Of a stretch of 64,000 bases of DNA, positions 35,610 through 47,500 are shown one piece after another. This DNA is from Symbiodinium natans. Lineage: Eukaryota > Sar > Dinophyceae > Suessiales > Symbiodiniaceae. A model generated the notes under the pieces. That model made no database searches, was not told the origin of the DNA, and worked only from the letters and a program-made list of their open reading frames with translations. The DNA is taken from contig CAJNDS010000236.1 in the NCBI GenBank assembly GCA_905221605.1, forward strand, positions 519,501-583,500. The letters run 5' to 3'. The position numbers and the translations under genes are program-made. The first letter of the stretch is position 1; each line of letters begins with the position of its first letter.

Positions 35610-38600
35610 TGTATGTATGTATGTATGTATGTATGTATGTACGTGCATATATATATATATATGCATATATATATATATAATACTCACATGTTTTTGACTT
35701 TTTTCTTGGCCGCGATTCATATGCGTGCATCTTTTGAAATCTATTTCTTTACATAGATGCATACTTACATACGTCAAGTGTGCGTGTGCTTTAGACACAA
35801 GTTGCTTTGCACAGCCTAAAGCCTGAAGCACATGTTGCGCTCGATTGAGAGGCTCAGGATATGTAGATGCAGCACGTAGGGCTTACTCTGTTGGCATCCT
35901 TAGCCCATTATCCGGGCTTCCGCCTGGCGCATCCCGTCCTGAGGACGAGTTTGGACCACAACAAGACGGTCTTTGTTTTCATAGCCGTGCCAAGCAGGTG
36001 GATGGGTGTGGTTTCAAGCTGTGGGTGTAGCTGAGGTCCGAGATAGTTTAAAGGAATCTTAGGGGCTTGTCGGGGTTTGGACTTGAGAGCTGAGCTGGGC
36101 TGGAAAGCCTCGGAGGCGGGACGTGGAGGAGTACCAGAAGATTGAGGAAGAGGCACCTCGGCAGGGCTGTGCACGTGCCGAAAGGAGACCGAGCCTCCTG
36201 TAGCCTCGTGTGGATCTCGAGATCTTCTTATAGATTATCTTCCTTGCTCTCAGTGTTCTCAGTGATTCTCTTCTAGTCGGGATTTGCAGTTCTGAAGGCT
36301 GGGGGAAGCGCAGCGATGCTCGCACATAGCATGTCCAGATGGCAAGCCGATTGCAGTTGTAAGGTGCACCGAAGCATCAGCACCATCAACGGGAACTTCT
36401 CCACCCTCTCGCAACTGGGCTTACCGAGACTTCCACATCTGACTCCTCCGACCTCTTTTCCCCTGCCCCGTGCAAAGGAAGCCGCAAACCTCGGTCATTC
36501 GAGATTTTCATGCCCCGAGCTTGGGTTACCTAAGTCCCCATCCCAAGCCATGGATGCCACAGTGCCAGATGAAGGCGTGGCCGTTGAAGTCCTGCCCTCC
36601 GCAGAATCCGCAGAAAGCAGCGGCGAGGGCACAGGCGAGCCCGAGTGCGGGCCAGAGGGCCAGCCAGCGGGTGGCCTGGTGGAGTTTGTGTCCAACAGAA
36701 TCTCGGAAATGCAGCCGGTTTCGCCGGATATACTCCGGGCGACGTCTGCAGGCAGGGCGCTTCGCTTCCTGGCGCGGGCGCTGTCGCAACCCAAGGGGCG
36801 CCACCACCTCAGTTTTCAGACGCAGCACATCAGCTGCTTCTGGAGCCACACCTGGCATGGGAGTGCTTGGAAGAAGCGCCTCACTCTTCTGCACATCTAT
36901 CTTGCTCCCATGGCTGCCGTGGGTTCGATATGTGCAGCAGCCTTGACGACCCTTCTGTTCAGTTTCAAGGTGCTGCTGCCGGGCTTTCGACGAGAGGAGG
37001 CTTTTCGGTGGCCAAAATCCTTCTGGGGGTCCGCGGCCGGGGCCGTCACGTACCTTCTCGTCCTCTTGATCGCCCAGCCGCAGACGTCCGTGTTCCTGGA
37101 CGCGATTTCGATTGACCAGGACAAGTTACCCTAAACCCTGAACCCTGAACCCTAAACCCTAGACCCTAGACCCTAAACCCTAAAACCAGGACAATCCTGA
37201 GAGGAAGGTCAAGGGGCTGTTCAGCATGGGGGCCTTCTTGAGACACTCCGAGTCCATCCTGGTGTTGTGGGATCCATCCTGGTCACACCGGCTGTGGTGT
37301 GTGTTTCTTGTCATTGTGCAGTTTTGAATGTATAAGTTGGGATATCTGAGCTGCACGCTTCCCCAAACAGTGAGTCAACACCCAAGGCGTTCCAGCGCAA
37401 AGGGTACGGGGGGTTCGATCAGCGGAACCGCGCACCGGCGTGCGCGCTGCGGACCATGGGTTTTGTCGAGGCTTGCTTGCCTTTTCGCTCTCGCCTAGGC
37501 ACTGGCGTAGCCGCGCTCCCATGATTGAAACTTTCATTGCTTCATCGCGTAAAATGCGAAACTGCCGTCGCTTTTCAATGTCTCTCAATGTCGATATCGT
37601 GCTGGGTGTTTAGGACCCAACTTAATAGATTAAAGAGGGTCTTAAAACTTAAAACAGCCCAGGTTTGAGTTGGCCGCTTACTTGCGCAGCTGCGAAGAGC
37701 TGGGGAAGAAGCCCAAGATTGTCATTCGGCCCACCGGCCTGGGACCCTGTGCATTCTTGCAGACACTGGCACTGGTCCTCGTCTTCTCGGCCCTAGGTCT
37801 CGTGCCTGACAGGGTTCGGATCTTCCTCTGGACGATGCAGGCGTCCTTGTGCTTCGTAGGGTTTTACGTGACCTCTGCGACGTATCGCCACACCTTCCGC
37901 TCCTTGGACGAGTTGAGGCATGAGCTGCAGGGCTTTCGCCTCCAGGACTCCAGGTGCCACTGCTGTACGAAAGGCCACAGCAGTCCCGATGAGCTGCTTG
38001 GTAGCCCACACTTATACCCCTGTTGCCCCCCTTTTGTTGGGTCAAGGTTCCTCTTTTCAAGTAGGCAAGCCCAGAAAGGGTACCCTTATTAAGAATACGG
38101 CTACTGAGGGCTGCTAAGGATGTGTGACCGGAAGATTCTGGAACGGTGCGTGTCGATCTGGTTTGGCAGCGTGGAAGCCTTCGAGGAGAAAGTGAGGTCC
38201 GACGTGCTGCCTTGCGTTTCGAGCCAGCTTGACACGCAGCTCTTCACCTACCGCAATTGTGTCCTAACTGTGGTGCCGGTGATTTGGAGCTACATGGACA
38301 CAGCCTCAGCTGAGATGCACTTCAACGACACCTGGCAGAATCTGGTGTCCGAGCTTGTCCGTGGCTTGGCGTGGTGGCTCGGGGTTGTTCCATCTGCTTA
38401 CCTCATCGGCCTGCGGTGCGCCTACTGTCTGCGGAAGAAGCGCTGCTGGCTCTGCGAAGAGGCCATGAACTCGGCGGTGGTCTTGAGCATCGTGGCCACG
38501 GTCGTTTGTGCTGTGCAGCTTGAGTCCTTCTGCCTGGGGCAGCCTTTCTCCTTGAACGATGGAATGATTGCGGAGCTGTCACTTTTTTGCTCGCTGGTGG

Positions 38601-41600
38601 TCCCTGCTGCTCTCTTGCTATTTGGGTGCGTCGGCACCCATCCGCACTACTCAATGTCAAAAAATGAATGACCCGAGGCGCTTCAGCAGGCACAGTATTA
38701 CTGTAAAGATGCTGCAAGTTGCGCAGCACACTCTTAGCCTGTAGGCAGAATGGCGTGACTCGATAGTGGCAAGCTACTACGAAGCACCGGGGGCTTCTGC
38801 GGGCTGTAGGGTTTAGGGTTTAGGGTTTAGGGCTTAGGGTTTAGGGTTTAGGGCTTTCGGGTTTAGGGTTTAGGGTTCAGGGTTTAGGGTTTCTAGGTGG
38901 TTGCTGTCTCACGCCCAGACTTGTTTCGAATCATCGAGCGGAGCTCGAGGGCATTGGATCGGCCGTGTCAAAGAAACCGTCCCGCGTCACACCTGTGTTT
39001 AGGGTTTAGGGCTTTCGGGTTATAGGGCTTTAGGGTTTAGGGTTTGTAGGTGGTTGCCGTCTCACTCACGCCCAGACTTGTTTTGAATCATCGAGCGGAG
39101 CTCGAGGGCATTGGATCGGCCGTGTCAAAGAAACCATCCCGCGTTACACCTGTGTTTAGGGTTTAGGGCTTTCGGGTTATAGGGCTTTAGGGTTTAGGGT
39201 TTGTAGGTGGTTGCCGTCTCACTCACGCCCAGACTTGTTTTGAATCATCGAGCGGAGCTCGAGGGCATTGGATCGGCCGTGTCAAAGAAACCGTCCCGCG
39301 TCACACCTGTGTTTAGGGTTTAGGGTTTAGGGTTTAGGGTTTCTAGGTGGTTGCTGTCTCACGCCCAGACTTGTTTTGAATCATCGAGCGGAGCTCGAGG
39401 GCATTGGATCGGCCGTGTCACACCTGTGTTTAATAGGGTTTAGGGTTTAGGGTTTCTAGGTGGTTGCTGTCGCACGCCCAGACTTGTTTTGAATCATCGA
39501 CCGGAGCTCGAGGGCATTGGATCGGCCGTGTCAAAGAAACCGTCCCGCGTCACACCTGTGTCACTGCCGGGTATTAAGAGGGATGTTTTTTCGGGGGTCT
39601 GAATTCGCTCTGCCTCAAGCTCCCGAAGTTTCCCAAAATATGTTTCTCCCCCGGGAATCCCTAGGCATCAGCCGATTGTCTACATCCATCGCTCTGTCCC
39701 AATGCCAGAGCTGGCTGCCCTATATGCGCGAGCCGACTGCTGCCTCTCGCCTGCAGCCTTGACTCTAAGCAGGCGCACCCACAGGACCCACCTTGACTGC
39801 TGGAAAGGAAGAAGTTGGGCACATTTCAGAGTGTGCGAAGATCCAGATTGCCAGAGGGACGTTCAGGGTTTAGGGTTTAGGGTTTAGGGTTTAGGGTTTA
39901 GGGTTTAGGGTTTAGGGTTTTAGGGCAGAGGGACATTCGGATAGTCGGATGGCCTGAGAAAAGGCCTCGTCACTCCGCTGATCGACGGGATGAACCTGGT
40001 GGATCTTGGGCTGCACCTGCTGGGTTGAAGGATGGGTTTCGGGTTTAGGGTTTAGGTTTTAGGGTTTAGGTTTTGGGTTTAGGGGGTAGAAGTAGGATGT
40101 TTGTAGGCCACCGGGATCCATGGTGTGCAGCTTTTAGAATTCCTGTGATCTTTGGAGGAGTGAGCTTGTTTTCGCTTTGCCGGGGTCGCTGCTTCTGGGG
40201 CTCTGCCTGGTCTCGGGATCTAGTGCTGCCACCGGGGGGGTCCGTACGAGAAGCTTATAAGTAGCCTAAGGGCATTCAGGGTTTCGGGGCAGACCATCAT
40301 CTCCAAGCGTCTTGCAGCCTCGCTAAGCCGAAATCCTGCCCCGAAGACCACAAAAAATCCATTGTCAGCCACGACAAACCAGGATAGGCTAAGAGGCCCT
40401 GTAATCCCCATAATCAACCCCAAAAAGTGCCTTTTCAGGCGGTTCCAGGGTATAATCGCCTAGAATCCCCAGAATCCACCCTATAAAGGGCCTTTTAGGG
40501 GGGTGCTAGGGTATAATAGCCTATAATCCCCATAATCAACCCTCTAAAGGGCCTTTTCCGGCGGTTCTCGGGTAGAATGGCCGATAATCCCCATAATCAA
40601 CCCTCTCAAGGGCCTGGGAAATATTGCCTAGAATCCCCCATAATCAACCCTATGAAGGGGCTTTTTAGGGGGGTTCGAGGGTAGACCCTAAACCCTGAAC
40701 CCTGAACCCTAAGAATCCCCCGTCCTGGTAAAGGCAAAGGAGTTCGTTGCGGCGAAGGACCGCAGCAGAGAGAACGTGGTGCCAGGCCGGGTACGGCTTC
40801 GGACCTTCAGGGTTTAGGGTTTAGGGTTTAGGGTTTATAGGGCTTATAGGGTTTATAGGGTTTATAGGGTTTATAGGGTTTATAGGGTTTATAGGGTTTA
40901 TAGGGTTTATAGGGTTTAGGGTTTAGGATTCGTTCCGGGATGTGTTCAGCGCAGCTGAACACATTAGGGGAACCCTGGGTACCCTTAAACATCAAGGGCT
41001 CGTGTTGCAACAGAGATCCCCCTTCAAAAAAGGAGGGACTGCAATTCAGAGAGCTGCCGAAGTGCTGCTCCGTCCCCTATGAGGCATTCGAATCCCCAAA
41101 CCCTGTACTTCACCATAGCTTTACATGGAGGGCCCTCAACCCTAAACCCTAAACCCTAAACCCTAAACCCTAAACCCTAAATCCAAACCGGTCACCGAAC
41201 GTAGGCGCCCAGCCAAGATCCATGACTTACCGCCCAAAGTTGAAGGCACGGTTGTCCTTTCCGAGTTGGCCGGGGCTGCACAGGATCCCTGGCATTCCCT
41301 CAGTTTCGGTTCTGCGCCAGGGGGCGTGCTTTAGGGTTCAGGGTATAGGGTTTAGGGTTTACGGTTTAGGGCCCTGTGAGGAAGAATGCTGCAAATACCA
41401 GGGCCAGCAAAAGTAGTGCAGTCTCCAAGTGGACCAAAAGCTTTTTTTGTATCACAACATGCATTCATGCCAGTATGTTTGTGCACATATGTTTGCTTTT
41501 TCAGGCAGACAATGAGAGGGAGAGAGGGAGTCCCAAAAGCACGCGCCGGTGCAAACCAGTGCGAAGTGCTCTTCGGAACTTCCGGAACCTGGCAGTCGCG

Positions 41601-43563
41601 CGATTCAGGCTGGGCTTCCAGCTGACGGTAGGTAGGAGCGGGAAATAAGCCCGCGCCGTTTTGCCATAGTCCCGCCGGCCAACCCCGCGCAACTAAACAA
41701 CCTACAGGTGATGCCTCGTGAGAACCCCAGCAGTGCTCAAGGCTTGGGCCCAAATGGGTGGGTGTGGCATGAAAGGCGGGAGGGGGTGAGGTTTCCCCAA
41801 GTCTCAGTAGCGCATGAATTTCAGGCTTCCTAGGGGAAATCAGGCAGGGTCATCATAAGGGGGTCCATACGCAGGAAGTAATCCAGAGAATTCCGAAGGG
41901 GAACGCGGCAGCTGGGTACGGCGGGACCTTCTCGGAATGCTGTTCTACTGGCTATGCCTAGGAAAAAGACAACGTGAAAGAGAAAGAGAGAGGGAGAGGG
42001 AGAGAGAGAGAGAGAGAGAGAGCGACAGTGAAAGAGGGCAACAGATCGAGGGACTCGTCCCGGAAGGTCTCATCGAATCTGCCCAAAATCACTGAGTCAG
42101 TTGGTGCAGCAAGCATGTGAGCTTGGGGCCCCAAACCCAAACCCTAAATCCTAAACCCTAAACCCCAAACCCTAAAACCTAAAACTTAATTGCAGGTTGA
42201 CAATCCCCTCTTAGGAGCTTTTCGATGCGATTGTCGTGAACCCCTACGATGACGATGCAGTTGCTGATGCCATTGCCGCCTCTTCGTTTGCATAGTTGTT
42301 TACCCCAGGTACCCTAAGCAATATCCTTGATAAAATAGTACAAAGTGGAGCAAAACCTATACTTGTGGGCGGTTTTACACCCCAAGACCTACAACACAGA
42401 TTGTGAGCTCTCTAAATTGGGGTCCGTGTTTTGGCAAGCCTAGATAAGAGGAGCCGCGGTTTTTCTAAGGACCCCCAAAGGGACAATAACTTAGAAATCA
42501 CAAGGTGGAGTCAGGTGAAAGTTGCGCTCCGAACCTCTTGATATTGATGGGCAAGTACTAAACATAGCAGCAGAGCTTTGAACCACGCCGATCTTCTTCA
42601 ACATGTAAACATGTAGGGTTGTCAGTGTAGTAGTTAAGTTGGCCACACTCCGGCAACATGCAAGCTCTACAAAGACTGGGTTTAGGGTTTAGGGTTTAGG
42701 GTTTAGGGTTTAGGGTTTAGGGTTTAGGGAAACCCTCTAAGCCCCAAAGTCGAGTTCCGCTGCAGATCGGCCTCGAGCTCACGCGCGGAAATCGCTTGAG
42801 CGAGGACTGCGGCGTGGGCTTTAGGGTTGATGGCCGTGTGAGGGATGCATACACAAACGTGCCTTGACATCGAGGGTTTTTTGGAGAATTTCGACGTTTG
42901 CTTACCAAGTTTTTCATTCAGAACCGGAGCAAACGGGCTGTAAAAGGTACGCCCGATGCTAGGCAGGACTCCTGCAAAAACCTCACCTGGACAGCCTTGC
43001 ATTGTTTTGGAGTCTTGCTGAAGGGCTGTCAGGGTCAGACACGGGAAGAATTTCGGCAAAACATTGAGGACACGCAACTTGGTACTTCGCAGGATCAGCG
43101 CTGGGAGGTCACTGAGCGGATGCGGCAGTCCATCATCGAGAATGATTCCGCACCGACCTTAAACGAGCTTGGGATCTGTGGATGCTTTGCCCATGTTCTG
43201 CTGAGACTGGTGTAGTTATGGGAGTAGCATGTACTGTAGCTATTTTGGGGGACAATTCGTTTCTGATTCTTGCTTCTCCTACTACTACTACTACTGCTAC
43301 TACTACTACTACTACTACTTCTTCTACTACTACTACTTCTACTACTACTATTATTTCTTCTTTTTCTACTTCTACTTCTACTTCTACTATTGCTACAATT
43401 GCTACTATTGCTACTTTTGCTACAATTGCTACTATTGCCACTATTGCTAATATTGCTACTATCGCTACTATTGCTACTATTGCTACCATTGCTACTATTG
43501 CTACTATTGCTACTATTGCTACTATTGCTACTACTGCTACTACTGCTACTACTGCTACTACTG

Positions 43564-43615
<52 letters not shown>

Positions 43616-44338
43616 CGGCTGAACGTCCGGACATTGGTGTTTTGCGTCATTTCCGGTACAGGCCGAAAATCAACTAAAAAAAAACTACTCGCGGGCACGG
43701 AAAATGAAGGTTTCAGGGTTTGGGAGGGATGTGTTGCTGTATGCTGGTCCCTGTTCTAAAGGTCAAGTCTGCAGCCCTTAGAGAAACAAAAACACTGTAA
43801 ATACCAGTGTTTTGGGCATGGTCGCCAAAGGCAAGGACGCTTGTGAATGCTTTTCTTGTTCCACATCCTTCTGCAGTATGTTGTACAAAGCGGCGGACAT
43901 GCTGTAAATAAATACCAGTGTTTTGGGCGTAAACACCAGTGTTTTGGGCATGGTCGCAAAAGGCATGGAACCTTGTGACAACGTGCCTTGTTCCACAACC
44001 TTGCACGGTAAGTTGTACAAACTGGCGAAAACGCTGTAAATACCAGTGTTTTTGGGCGTGGATGCAATATGAATGATGTTCTTATACCCCCCCCCCCCCC
44101 CCCCCCCAAACAATAGCAAAAAGCGCAGCAAAACGCACCAGACTACCAGGCGCCTGGGGGCGCGCTTTGCTACTACTAGTACTACTAGGCTAGCACGCCC
44201 CCAGGCGCCTGGCCTGTCTGCATGTGTGAACACCTGACTGGCGTGGTATTTCCCATGGATGTGCGGGCTCGTGTCAAATTGTGGAGAAGTGCATTTTTTA
44301 CTACGACGACTACTACGACGACGACGAGGAGGACGACC

Positions 44339-44384
<46 letters not shown>

Positions 44385-44531
44385 CGAGGACGACGACGAG
44401 GACGACGAGGACGAGAACGAGGACGGCGACGGCGACGACGACTGCTACTGCGACAGCTACTGCTCATACTGCTACTACTGCTACTACTGCTACTACTACT
44501 GCTACTACTCCGACTACTACGACGACTACTG

Positions 44532-44572
<41 letters not shown>

Positions 44573-47500
44573 GCTACTGCTACTGCTACTGCTACTGCTA
44601 CTGCCACTGCCACTGCCACTGCCACTTGCACTGCCACTGCCACTGCTACTGCTACTACTGCTCCTACTGCTACTGCTACTACTACTGCTACCACTACTAC
44701 TGCCACTACTACTACTACTACTACTACTACGACGACGACGAGCAGTATGTTCAGTCTTTCCATGCAGTCATGACGACTTTCATAATTACCACCATGAGTC
44801 CTATCAGTGTTCCTATCATTTCTTCGTGCCCTAAACCCTGGACCCGAAGCAAATCAACATGCCCCCACCCCAGACCCTAAACCCTCAACCCTAGACCCGA
44901 GCCAAGATAAACCCTTAAACCCTAAACCCCCCTACCCTAAATTGATATACCAAAAAAGTCACTAAAAAGTCCGCCACCCCCCCCCCCCCCCCCATAACCC
45001 TAAGAGGCAGTCTGGGGTCGAAACATGCTTGCGGAGCTGGAGAACCCCATGAAGGGCTCTCGCATCGCGCGGCCCGCCACTTGGGCGCCAAAAAGCATTG
45101 CGGCCCGTTTTTTTTTATAGTTCCGATTGTAGCATTTCCAAAGTACATCCTTTTTTGTTTGATTATTGTTCTTTGCTCTTTGTTTTTCTGGGGGGGGGGG
45201 TGGGGCCGGCAGCGCTACGGGTTTCAAGGCTTCAGAAGGTTGGTTGTTTTTTACATTGGATTTCTTGGATTTGCTGTCTCCCTCTGGCGTTGACCTGGGC
45301 CACATGAAACAGGTCTCAGATGTGTCATGCAACTACCACTCTTGAGATTCAGGGGCGTTTCCAATCGTACTTGTCAGAGGTCAGAGCGGTTGTCTGCTGC
45401 AAGAAGAGTGCAACTCGCCCGGTGCGACCCGAGCTCATGCCCATGATCCAATGATCGCTTTCAGAGGAGAAGTTGGCTATGCAGTATCTGCAGGACGCCG
45501 GGGTCCTGCGGGTTTTTCGGGTTTAGGGGATGTGTATGTGTTTGGCATTTTGCTTGGGCCCGAGTCCAAGAAGCGACGCAGTTCTCTGGACGCGCAAAAC
45601 ACATACGGCCATGAAAACTCTCGCATATGGGCATGCCCCAAAATAGGGGTAGGACCCCAAAATGCGCGGATCCTTATGTTTGCGTACATCGGCGTGTGGT
45701 GGCAGGACCACTGTGCCGAGAGGTTCTTTGCCGCTTGGCTGCGCGCACTTTCCAGGCTGGGGAAGGAAGCCGTTCGGGTGAACCTGTGCAGCCCCGAACG
45801 CTGCAAAACATGGTCGGAAGTATGCTGCAGCCACAGAATACCCTATCCCCCTTGGGAATCATTTTTTGATTTGTTTATATAACACCCAAGAAGATATTCA
45901 AAATATTATTCTTATGAATTGACACAAGTGCATCCTCGCCTAGCATACTGCACCAAAGGCTGTGGGGCTGTACGCCCTTGACCCTTGACATTCCAAACCC
46001 TAAGCCTTAAACCCTAAGCCTTCAGAGATTGTCTCAGGAAACCCGACCTGGACTCAAAGCTTTGTTTCTGGACTATGACGGGACCCTGCGTGAATTCGAG
46101 GCCCCTTCAGCAGAGCCCATCTGCACATGGTCTTGACACGTAGGATTTGCGATTCTACATTGCCCTTACGAACGCGCATGCCGTCGGCAGAGAGTTGTTG
46201 TGGCACCTTTTGAAAACCTCAAAGTGGTACCGGTCGCGCTAAATGAACCCAGCCCTCCCCCTAGAGCTTCCTGTTTGGAGCCGGACTGCGAGGGCAGGGG
46301 GTGGGGCACCATGGGTTTTACAGAGGGTAGGAGGCACGGCTGAGACGTAAACCGGCGCCACGCTGAGAATGAGCACATGCTGTGCAGCGGACATGTTGTC
46401 ACACATAACAGAGCAGGCAGGTCGCGCTAAGCTAGCGCCAGCAGTCGGGGCTTTTATTTCGTGCATGGGAACTGTACCGAAAGCCAGAATCCGCTCTCAC
46501 GAATTGCTTGGTACAGCCAGCGATAGGAGGTGGGATGGCACTTCAACTGAACAGTTCACGGGGTTCATCGGAAGCGGCGCGGTGCAAGCCCTGGAATACT
46601 GCGTGTATGTATGTATGTACCTACGTACGCATAGTACATGTCTATATACACACAGCTCATACGGATATGCCGAGATATAGAGATATGTAGAGATACAGAT
46701 ACAGAGATGTACAGAGACATATACAGGACATATAAAGGTGTGTGTGTGTGTGAAATATGCACGCTGAAATCTGACCCAGGCAAGGCCTGAGGACGCGGTG
46801 CCGACGGAAGATACTCGGGAGATGCTGAGTCGGCTGGCGAGGCTCTGCAGTTTCTCTCAGAGGATTCTGGAGCCAAGAGGGGTTAGGGCTTAGGGTTTAG
46901 GGGGCCCAAAAATGGGCGTTTGAAAGCGTCCGGTAGCCCTCATCATTGCTTCTGTTCTGTTCAAGTTTTTTTTTGTTGGGCGGAAAGGGCCAGCCTGCCG
47001 GCTGCTAGTTTCTCAACCCCGGCAACATTCTACGAGCTGTCATGTGCAGAGATGCATGAAGGGTGTGGTATACCCCAATGAACAAGGCTCCATTCGACTG
47101 AAGTTCTGCTGTGCAGGCGGAGCGATTTGAAGCTCTACATTGTCCAGCCCTGAGGGAGCCAGTCTTCTTGTGACACAGGGGTCATATTTACATCTAATCA
47201 CTGTTGGGATTTTCCTCCTTGTACTAGCAGTCCTCACAAAGGACTACGATAGGGGAGTGCTACAATCCTTATGGCCCTATGAAGAACTGTCGTTAGTATA
47301 AGAGGAAGCATCCCAAAATCACCGCATGGTGGTTCAGCAATGATGTTTGCCTGGCCGATCCTTCGGAAAGCTCGAACATGCTTAAGCAGCCCTGGCGTTT
47401 CCACCGCGTGTTTCGTGATTGCCCCATGTGTTGCTGTGTGTCTGTGTGTGTGTGTGTGTGTGTGTGCGTGTCTGCCGTGACTAAGCTTAAGGGGAAGTTG

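Noticed and set aside
43095-43680. Long poly-Ser, poly-Leu or poly-Thr open frames on both strands
   Set aside because: They are the triplet translation of the CTN microsatellite and are open in all frames.
44222-44880. Long Thr/Arg/Asp-Tyr/Val open frames
   Set aside because: Same artefact of a trinucleotide tract; no flanking coding context.
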